From contig NZ_CP147404.1 of NCBI RefSeq assembly GCF_037201805.1, forward strand, positions 2,958,501 through 3,022,500: a DNA stretch of 64,000 bases, written 5' to 3'. The notes under the pieces are model-generated. The model saw only the letters and a list, made by a program, of their open reading frames with translations, had not been told where the DNA came from and did no database searches. The translations under genes and the position numbers were made by a program. This document shows, piece after piece, positions 58,071 to 64,000 of the stretch (positions within the stretch are counted from its first letter, which is position 1; every line of letters starts with the position of its first letter). Source of the DNA: Bacillus sp. FJAT-52991. Its GTDB lineage: Bacteria > Bacillota > Bacilli > Bacillales > Domibacillaceae.

Positions 58071-60236
58071 ATGATGAACAAAATCGCTTCCTTCCTTGTT
58101 CGCGCCCATAAATGGATGCTCGCGCTATGGCTCATTTTTTTCGTAGTGATGGGTTATTTCGCTGTTCAACTGCCTTCTTTGCTTGAAGGCGATGGGTTTA
58201 GGACAGATGGAGACTTTGAACAAGTCCAAAAGGAATTAACTAAGACGTTTCAGTTTCCAGAATCCACTTTACTAATTTTATTTGAGAAACAAACGAACGA
58301 TTCGGATGCTGAATTTCGAACAAACATCAACGATACACTAACTACCCTTGATAAACAAACGACTACAACGATGATCCAATCACCGTTAAAAGACGCTGCA
58401 CTGATGAAATCGGATATGGCTTATGCCGTCCTCCATTTTGATGAAAAGCAGGAAGATATGTCGGATGCGATTCAAGAAGTTAAAAAAATAACTGACGATA
58501 CGGCGGGTGTAACGGTAACAGGCTCTCCTGTTCTATCAGAAGATATTAATCAAGCCAGTCAAGATGATTTAAAACGAGCAGAATTAATTGGGCTTCCGGT
58601 TGCTTTACTCGTTTTACTGTTTGCCTTTGGAACCGTTGTAGCTTCTCTGTTGCCGCTTATTATCGGCGCCATTACCGTTATTATTAGCTTCGGTTTGTTA
58701 ACATTTATCGGAAAAGACATTAATTTATCGATTTTTATTTTAAATATTACACCGATGATTGGGCTGGCGCTTTCAATTGATTTTTCTCTATTATTCATTA
58801 ATCGTTATAAAGAAGAGCTAGAGAAGCAGGCAAAAGCTGAAGCCATCATCACCACGATTCAAACAGCGGGTCGCTCGATTATTTTTTCCGCAGTTTGTGT
58901 CTTTATCGGACTTGGAGCCATGCTTGTCATTGACATAGACATTTTCAAAAACGTAGCGATCGGAGGCATGGTAGTGATTGCCATTGCTGTGCTCGGATCA
59001 TTAACTTTGCTTCCGGCGATGCTGTATGTGCTTGGTGATCGAATTCATAAGTGGCGCATTGTTCGTACCAACCGCGATAGCCGTGCTCGTTGGCGTACAT
59101 TTGCAGGTGCTGTGATGAAGCATCCTGTTTTGATTACACTTGTAGCAGTAGCGATTTTAATCATCGGAATGCTGCCTGTTCAGCATATGCAATTAGCGAT
59201 TCCGACCGCTGATTCGTTGCCAAAACATTTCGAGTCGCGCATCGCTTATGAGAAAATTGAAGAGACCTTTATGCAAGAAAACAAAAGTACCATTTATGCA
59301 ATAGCTGAGCGTCCAGATGGTTGGCTAAATGAAGCTGGGCTGCAAGAAATGAAAAAATTGCAAGACTCTTTTAGCCGTGAAAAAGAAGTAACTGAAATTG
59401 ATACATTATTTGCTGCAAGTAACATCGAAGAGCCCGCGAAACTAGCGGCTGCACTCGAACAACCGCAAATGCGTAAGCAGCTTGAACCAGCGATTGAACC
59501 ATTTGTTCAAGGGGAAAAATTGCTGATCCCTGTTCATCTCAATGTTGAGGCGAGCTCAAATGAAGCGCAAACGCTCGCTCGCACTTGGAGTGAAAAAGAT
59601 TGGCCCGTCGATATTCAATTTGGCGGTCAGCCGAAGTTTAACCAAGAAATCTATGATGAAATTTACGACAAAATCGGACTGGCGGTCGCCATCATTTTAA
59701 TCTCGACCTTTATTATTTTAATGCTTGCTTTCCGCTCCATCATCATTCCGTTAAAAGCGATCATCATGAATGTCGTTGGTTTAACATCCACATTCGGAAT
59801 TCTTGTATGGATCTTTCAAGAAGGACACTTCGGATTGCCGGAAATGGATCTTGCCTTAATTGTACCAGTGCTTGTATTTAGCCTTGTATTTGGCTTAAGC
59901 ATGGACTATGAAGTGTTTTTAATTTCACGTATTCGCGAGTTCTATTTAAAAACAGAGGATAATACCGAGGCAACAGTAGAAGGACTTGCGAACACAAGTA
60001 AAGTCATTACTGCCGCTGCCCTCATTATGATTGTCATCACCGGTGCCTTTGCTTTCACTGGCGTTGCCCCTGTCAAACAAATTGGCGTCGGCATTGCCAT
60101 TGCCATTGCGATTGACGCGACGATTATCCGTTTGCTGCTCGTTCCAAGCCTAATGAAGCTGTTAGGTGATTGGAATTGGTGGTATCCGTTTGGGAAGAAG
60201 AAAAGAAAAACAGAAGATACTCGACCAGCTCAATAA
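58071..60236 (+). CDS. MMPL/RND-superfamily exporter (YdfJ-like)
   Basis: Product of 721 residues, 12 transmembrane helices in two halves (TM1 at 14-34; blocks at about 180-330 and 550-700) with two extracytoplasmic loops. Each half carries the MMPL motif (ALSIDFSLLFINRYKEE and GLSMDYEVFLISRIREF), with the proton-relay Asp in SIDFS and SMDYE. Substrate is probably a lipid or drug. GGAGG precedes ATG. Independent of the iron cluster except for a half operator (ATACTTG) at 58038. Confidence 0.93.
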   Translation: MMNKIASFLVRAHKWMLALWLIFFVVMGYFAVQLPSLLEGDGFRTDGDFEQVQKELTKTFQFPESTLLILFEKQTNDSDAEFRTNINDTLTTLDKQTTTTMIQSPLKDAALMKSDMAYAVLHFDEKQEDMSDAIQEVKKITDDTAGVTVTGSPVLSEDINQASQDDLKRAELIGLPVALLVLLFAFGTVVASLLPLIIGAITVIISFGLLTFIGKDINLSIFILNITPMIGLALSIDFSLLFINRYKEELEKQAKAEAIITTIQTAGRSIIFSAVCVFIGLGAMLVIDIDIFKNVAIGGMVVIAIAVLGSLTLLPAMLYVLGDRIHKWRIVRTNRDSRARWRTFAGAVMKHPVLITLVAVAILIIGMLPVQHMQLAIPTADSLPKHFESRIAYEKIEETFMQENKSTIYAIAERPDGWLNEAGLQEMKKLQDSFSREKEVTEIDTLFAASNIEEPAKLAAALEQPQMRKQLEPAIEPFVQGEKLLIPVHLNVEASSNEAQTLARTWSEKDWPVDIQFGGQPKFNQEIYDEIYDKIGLAVAIILISTFIILMLAFRSIIIPLKAIIMNVVGLTSTFGILVWIFQEGHFGLPEMDLALIVPVLVFSLVFGLSMDYEVFLISRIREFYLKTEDNTEATVEGLANTSKVITAAALIMIVITGAFAFTGVAPVKQIGVGIAIAIAIDATIIRLLLVPSLMKLLGDWNWWYPFGKKKRKTEDTRPAQ

Positions 60237-60245
60237 TATAAAACA

Positions 60246-60296
60246 AAAAAAAGATCATCATCCACTTATCAAAAAGTAGATGGTGATCTTTTTTTG
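60246..60296 (+). terminator. intrinsic terminator of the MMPL gene
   Basis: AAAAAAGATCATCATCCACT ... AGATGGTGATCTTTTTTT hairpin. Confidence 0.85.
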
Positions 60297-60298
60297 TT

Positions 60299-60360
60299 TA
60301 TACAGTTGACATATATAGTCTGACTGTATAAAATAAGACTATACAGTTGAACGATATAGT
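60299..60360. promoter_or_regulatory. repeat-rich promoter of the PadR operon, likely PadR operator
   Basis: TATACAGTTGA with ATATAGT occurs twice 41 bases apart. Between them TATAGTCT (60314-60321) and AGACTATA (60336-60343) form inverted arms. Direct and inverted ATAGT/ACTAT motifs are typical of PadR sites. Confidence 0.55.
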
Positions 60361-60371
60361 GAGGGAAAAAT

Positions 60372-60695
60372 ATGAATAGACATAAATTATTGCCATTAAC
60401 AGAAACAATGAGTTACATTATGCTGGCATTACAGGAACCGGCACACGGCTATGTCATTATGCAAAAGGTAGAGGAAATGAGTAACGGTGAGGTACGCATT
60501 GCAGCCGGAACTTTATACGGTGCGATTGACAATTTAATAAAGCATGAATTGATTGAACGTGTCGAAACCGAAGAGGCTCGAAGAAAAGTCTATGTTCTAA
60601 CTGGTACAGGGAGAGAAATTTTAAAGCTTGATATGCAAAGAATGCAACATATCATCAGCGTTTATAAAGGGGAAAATGTAAATGAAGACATTTAA
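60372..60695 (+). CDS. PadR family transcriptional regulator
   Basis: Product of 107 residues. PadR winged helix: LTETMSYIMLALQEPAHGYVIMQ and GTLYGAIDNLIKHELIERVE, with short C-terminal dimerisation helix. Its stop overlaps the start of the DUF2812 gene. PadR repressors respond to small molecules or to membrane-active drugs. Confidence 0.93.
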   Translation: MNRHKLLPLTETMSYIMLALQEPAHGYVIMQKVEEMSNGEVRIAAGTLYGAIDNLIKHELIERVETEEARRKVYVLTGTGREILKLDMQRMQHIISVYKGENVNEDI

Positions 60696-61281
60696 ATGGT
60701 TTTTAGATATCCGTAAAGAAGAGGCTTGGCTTAATGATCAACTGAACAAGGGTTATGAATTGGTGAAAAGAGGTTCCTTAGGCTATTATCAATTCCAGAA
60801 AACAACAGAGACGAATCAGGTCATTAAATTAGACTTTCAAAAATATATGAAAAAGGAAAATTTAAATACATACGTCGATTTATATGAAGAGTTTGGCTGG
60901 AAACATGTTGCCGGTAGCAGATTTAGTTCTGTTCATTATTGGATCAAGGAACAGGATGGTCATGATGAATTGTTCTCAGATGCACCATCAACGGGAGCGA
61001 TGCTACAGCGAATGGCTAGCTATTACTTTATGATGTTTGCCGTATTGTTGATCTTCATTCCTTCAGGAGATGGAAAACTAATCTATTTGAATCCAAAAGA
61101 TGCCTACTTAACACCTGGATTATGGGAAAAACAAGGTAGCCAATTTGTTCAATCCTTTTTATTTGAAACTCCTTTTGCTTTCATGCGTTTCGGTTCTATT
61201 TGGCTGTTAATCATCATGACATTATTCTTTGCAATCAAATATACAAAGTGTAAAAAACAAGCAAAAGCATTTGCTGAATAA
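60682..61281 (+). CDS. DUF2812 membrane protein
   Basis: Product of 199 residues: an N-terminal soluble DUF2812 domain (FLDIRKEEAWLNDQLNKGYE ... DLYEEFGWKHVAGSRF) and two C-terminal transmembrane helices (about 110-128 and 168-188). PadR-DUF2812 pairs are common in Firmicutes; the membrane protein may sense or counter the PadR ligand, which is inference. Overlaps padR by 14 bases. Confidence 0.88.
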   Translation: MKTFKWFLDIRKEEAWLNDQLNKGYELVKRGSLGYYQFQKTTETNQVIKLDFQKYMKKENLNTYVDLYEEFGWKHVAGSRFSSVHYWIKEQDGHDELFSDAPSTGAMLQRMASYYFMMFAVLLIFIPSGDGKLIYLNPKDAYLTPGLWEKQGSQFVQSFLFETPFAFMRFGSIWLLIIMTLFFAIKYTKCKKQAKAFAE

Positions 61282-61283
61282 AA

Positions 61284-61311
61284 CAAACCAGCCCAAGGGC
61301 TGGTTTGACTA
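61284..61311. terminator. terminator-like hairpin
   Basis: AAACCAGCCC/GGGCTGGTTT between convergent DUF2812 and helicase genes. Confidence 0.7.
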
Positions 61312-62481
61312 TTTTCTGCGGTGATTCTTTTTACTAGAAGAACGGCTATTTTTGACAACCGGCAAGTCGCCCAGTTCTACTTCTTTTCGCTCCAATTTAC
61401 GGCCAAGCCCTTTTTCAAGGGCATTCAATAAGTCTTTGTCTTTCAGTGCCGCAAAGGTATAGGCCGCTCCTTCTTCCCCGGCTCGCCCTGTTCGCCCGAT
61501 GCGATGAACATAGCTCTCTACATCTTGCGGAATATCATAGTTAAATACGTGAGTCACTCCTTCAACATCCAGCCCGCGAGCCGCTACATCCGTCGCCGCC
61601 AGCAAATGAAGCTCACAATCGCGGAATCGTTTCATCACTCGTTCCCGCTTCGCTTGAGATAAATCACCATGTAACTCATCAATGTTATAGCCTTTCGCTT
61701 TCATTTCATCGCAAAGCTTGCTAACTCTTCGCTTCGTTCGGCAAAAAATAATGCCTAAAAACGGCTGGGCTTCGTCAATCGTTTGGCAAAGCGCCTGTTG
61801 TTTACGGCGATCCGTCGTTTCAATCACATACTGACTTATTTTTTCAACGGTCATCTCTTTACTCTGCACTTGGATCGAACGCGGCTCGCGCATATAGCGT
61901 TTCGCCAATTGCCGAACTTCCTTTGGCATCGTCGCTGAAAATAAAGCGGTTTGTCTAGTGAAAGGCGTTTCGCGAATGATCGATTCCACCTCATCTAAAA
62001 AGCCAATGTGCAACATTTGATCCGCTTCATCCAAAATTAATGTCGTCACATCCGTTAAATCTACTGTTCCTCGACGAATATGATCTAACAGCCGTCCAGG
62101 CGTTCCCACCACAATATGTATGTGTTGATTGAGCCGTTTAATTTGTTGGTCGACATCTTGTCCACCATAGACAGCTAATACATTCAAGTCTTCTTCTTTC
62201 GTTAGCTGCTGCAATTCATTCGTAATTTGCAAGGCCAGTTCTCTCGTTGGCGTCACAATTAACGCTTGGATAAAACTTTTTTCCGTATCTATTTTTTCAA
62301 GCATCGGGAGTAAAAAAGCAAATGTTTTTCCCGTACCTGTTTTGGCTTGGGCGATGACATCGTTCCCGTCTAATAAAAGCGGAATCGCTTCTTGCTGAAT
62401 CGGTGTTGGTTCCGTTACGCTTTGGTCGCTAAGCTTTTTCGCCCAGCGCTCGTTTATGCCTAAATTGATAAATGTATTCAT
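61309..62481 (-). CDS. DEAD-box RNA helicase
   Basis: Product of 390 residues. Q motif [13 protein letters not shown], motif [11 protein letters not shown], Ia [39 protein letters not shown]. The short basic tail ([14 protein letters not shown]) and size resemble B. subtilis YfmL or CshB-type helicases acting in ribosome assembly or cold shock. Start at 62481 with GAGGTG upstream; the long frame to 62724 runs through a spore coat gene and is not used. Confidence 0.93.
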   Translation of the reverse strand: MNTFINLGINERWAKKLSDQSVTEPTPIQQEAIPLLLDGNDVIAQAKTGTGKTFAFLLPMLEKIDTEKSFIQALIVTPTRELALQITNELQQLTKEEDLNVLAVYGGQDVDQQIKRLNQHIHIVVGTPGRLLDHIRRGTVDLTDVTTLILDEADQMLHIGFLDEVESIIRETPFTRQTALFSATMPKEVRQLAKRYMREPRSIQVQSKEMTVEKISQYVIETTDRRKQQALCQTIDEAQPFLGIIFCRTKRRVSKLCDEMKAKGYNIDELHGDLSQAKRERVMKRFRDCELHLLAATDVAARGLDVEGVTHVFNYDIPQDVESYVHRIGRTGRAGEEGAAYTFAALKDKDLLNALEKGLGRKLERKEVELGDLPVVKNSRSSSKKNHRRK

Positions 62482-62510
62482 TAGTTCACCTCTTTTCTCA
62501 TTATACCAGT

Positions 62511-62555
62511 AAACAGAAACGCCATCCTCGTAAAAGGACAGCGTTTCTGTTTTTT
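62511..62555. terminator. hairpin between coat gene and helicase gene
   Basis: AGAAACGCCATCCTCG ... GGACAGCGTTTCT stem with T run on the plus strand only, so termination of the minus-strand coat gene is uncertain. Confidence 0.5.
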
Positions 62556-63187
62556 TAATGAGTGGTTGGGTTGCCTTGAGGATTCCCTTGAGCAGGGACA
62601 AAGGCTTGAGCCATTTGCTGCATATCCTGCTGGGAATATTGCGGCACTTGATAGTAATGATGCTTATTTTGATAAATGGAAAGTTCATACGCCATTTCAA
62701 TGCAGTTAGGCACAGAATCCGCAAGTACGCGGCGAACGACAGGATTGGTCACTTCACAAGCAGCCATCGCTTTTGCCGCAGCCGAAGCTTTCACCGTTCC
62801 AAGCATCAATCCTGACACGTTCTCATCACTAATTTCTGAAATAGACTGTATCGGCTTCTTCGGTTGGGTTGGCGTAAGTCCATAGATAAAATCATTATCC
62901 TGTGTCATCTTATAGCTCTGCGTCGGAACAGCGGGATCTTGACCCGAACGAAAACAATCGACCGTCGTGTTATACTCCTGCTGCATAAATTGGCATTGTC
63001 GATCTAAAATACCAAGCAGCTCCTGATCCTTGACATACTGTCTCAGCATTGTGTACTGATTCATCGCTCCGATCGAGCCCGATAACACTTCATGAACATC
63101 CATCACTTCATGACCACCATGATTCAATTGTGGAGGCACAGCCCCTGTTTGCATATTTTGATGAGTTTGCCCACTTTGGAATTGCAT
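62555..63187 (-). CDS. CotF-like spore coat protein (YhcQ type)
   Basis: Product of 210 residues: Gln/Asn-rich termini around a ferritin-like helical CotF domain ([58 protein letters not shown] stretch). Resembles B. subtilis YhcQ. Together with the family it indicates an endospore former. Expression would be sporulation-specific in the mother cell or forespore; no promoter was assigned. Confidence 0.88.
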   Translation of the reverse strand: MQFQSGQTHQNMQTGAVPPQLNHGGHEVMDVHEVLSGSIGAMNQYTMLRQYVKDQELLGILDRQCQFMQQEYNTTVDCFRSGQDPAVPTQSYKMTQDNDFIYGLTPTQPKKPIQSISEISDENVSGLMLGTVKASAAAKAMAACEVTNPVVRRVLADSVPNCIEMAYELSIYQNKHHYYQVPQYSQQDMQQMAQAFVPAQGNPQGNPTTH

Positions 63188-63343
63188 TGATTCATCCCCC
63201 TCTTCATTGATAGCCGTACCCTGCTAGTATGTGTACGAACGATGGTATTATGCAGGACGATATAATTAATTTTCCACATAAAAAATAGCCCCCCAAAAAC
63301 ACAGTTTTAGGAAGCTAATCAATTAAAGTGATGGACCAACATT

Positions 63344-64000
63344 TTATAGCGATAACTTGACACCTTTTTTGTAATATTCGTCCATTGTTTCTGCAGGAAC
63401 CATACTTCCGCCGGTTGCCCAAATAAGGTGTACAGCATTTTTCATTTTGTCTTTCAAGTGATGCTGTTGTACATATTCTTTTCCTTGTTGCTCAGTCGAT
63501 AATTTTACCGGTCCTATTACACCTGCTAATGCGGAAGGTTCAAGGTAAATATTTTCTGTATCGGCCAATGCGGTTAATAGCTTAAATAATTCATTATCAC
63601 TTACGGTATAACTTCCGCTTAATAAAGGCTCGATCGTTTGACCAACGAATCGTGATGGCCTGCCGACCGCAAGACCATCTGCGGCTGTGATGTTATCAAT
63701 TCCAAACTCTTGTACTGAAACTTGATCATGTAACCCTGTTACTAGTCCCAATAACATACATGGAGAATGTGTGGGTTCGGCAAAGAAGCAATGTCCTTGA
63801 TCTTGATACATCAGCTTTAAACCAAAGGCCACACCCCCCGGTCCGCCACCTACGCCACATGGAAGGTACACAAACAGTGGATGGTCTTCATCTACTGTTA
63901 CATTTAAATCTTCTAATTGTTTTTTTAATCGAATGGCTGCCACGGCATAGCCTAAAAATAAATCACGAGAGTTTTCGTCATCAATAAAGTAACAATTGGG
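63344..64000 (-). CDS. dsdA: D-serine dehydratase, 3' part
   Basis: The frame is open to the window edge; 218 C-terminal residues are visible, beginning [20 protein letters not shown]. The PLP phosphate-binding glycine loop [14 protein letters not shown] and the C-terminal WATGGSMVP are diagnostic of DsdA, which converts D-serine to pyruvate and ammonia. A start near 63943 (GTG) is internal. The PLP lysine lies beyond the edge. Confidence 0.95.
   Translation of the reverse strand, partial: PNCYFIDDENSRDLFLGYAVAAIRLKKQLEDLNVTVDEDHPLFVYLPCGVGGGPGGVAFGLKLMYQDQGHCFFAEPTHSPCMLLGLVTGLHDQVSVQEFGIDNITAADGLAVGRPSRFVGQTIEPLLSGSYTVSDNELFKLLTALADTENIYLEPSALAGVIGPVKLSTEQQGKEYVQQHHLKDKMKNAVHLIWATGGSMVPAETMDEYYKKGVKLSL

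Noticed and set aside
62482..62724. N-terminal extension of the DEAD-box helicase
   Set aside because: The extension reads through the coat gene in another frame; a good ribosome-binding site marks the start at 62481.
1..64000. tRNA, rRNA, prophage, transposase or defence island
   Set aside because: I saw no tRNA cloverleaf ends, rRNA-like sequence, transposase motifs or phage structural genes on either strand.

Overview
The window looks like a chromosomal segment of a low-GC, endospore-forming Gram-positive of the Bacillaceae. The supporting evidence is strong GGAGG ribosome-binding sites, TTG and GTG starts, a T-box leader, a PerR box in front of a catalase, a CotF-like spore coat protein, RodA, a YclNOPQ-type siderophore importer and several interspersed repeat families. 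I see no rRNA, tRNA, CRISPR array, complete insertion sequence or prophage. Species assignment is not possible from what I can see.

Layout. 1-7.4 kb: the tail of a sigma-54 activator, a YczE-type membrane protein, an AlkD-type DNA repair protein, an SH3b exported protein with a decayed second copy nearby, small membrane and lipoproteins, an orphan T-box leader, a DegV protein and a winged-helix DNA-binding protein. 7.4-16 kb: a PepSY protein, a sortase with an LPXTG SpaA-type adhesin, a Cj0069-family ATP-grasp-like protein, a methyltransferase, an OsmC protein, and a PepSY / histidine kinase / response regulator operon resembling YkoGHI/J. 16-34.5 kb: a 103-bp tandem repeat, small enzymes, two HemAT-type globin chemoreceptors (one with a nonsense codon at position 4), a MacB/YknXYZ-type ABC export operon, RodA, ChrA, a thioredoxin-like protein, an HxlR/nitroreductase pair, NagB and an EVE/MarR operon.

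34.5-47.5 kb: an LD-carboxypeptidase, then a phenol/catechol meta-cleavage operon, all on the minus strand. Its order is two-component flavin hydroxylase, flavin reductase, RibF-like FAD synthetase, HbpS/GlcG-like protein, catechol 2,3-dioxygenase, hydratase, acylating acetaldehyde dehydrogenase, aldolase, oxalocrotonate decarboxylase, tautomerase and semialdehyde dehydrogenase. A ferredoxin and a hybrid XylR-N/V4R/PucR regulator follow. Together they would take phenol to catechol, cleave the ring, and deliver pyruvate plus acetyl-CoA through the oxalocrotonate branch.

47.5-64 kb: catalase, a small secreted protein upstream of a two-component system, a DUF1540 protein, the iron-siderophore importer yclNOPQ under apparent joint Fur and MarR control, an MMPL exporter, a PadR/DUF2812 pair, a DEAD-box helicase, a spore coat protein, and the 3' part of D-serine dehydratase.

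The most unusual layer is the repeat content. It includes (i) about ten GTGACAGGCAC REP-like elements, often at gene ends, where some supply the last codons of proteins or a candidate -35 hexamer; (ii) three copies of a modular hairpin-rich element, two of which begin on the stop codon of the preceding gene; (iii) a long mosaic repeat with a nested palindromic insert; and (iv) two unrelated minisatellites.
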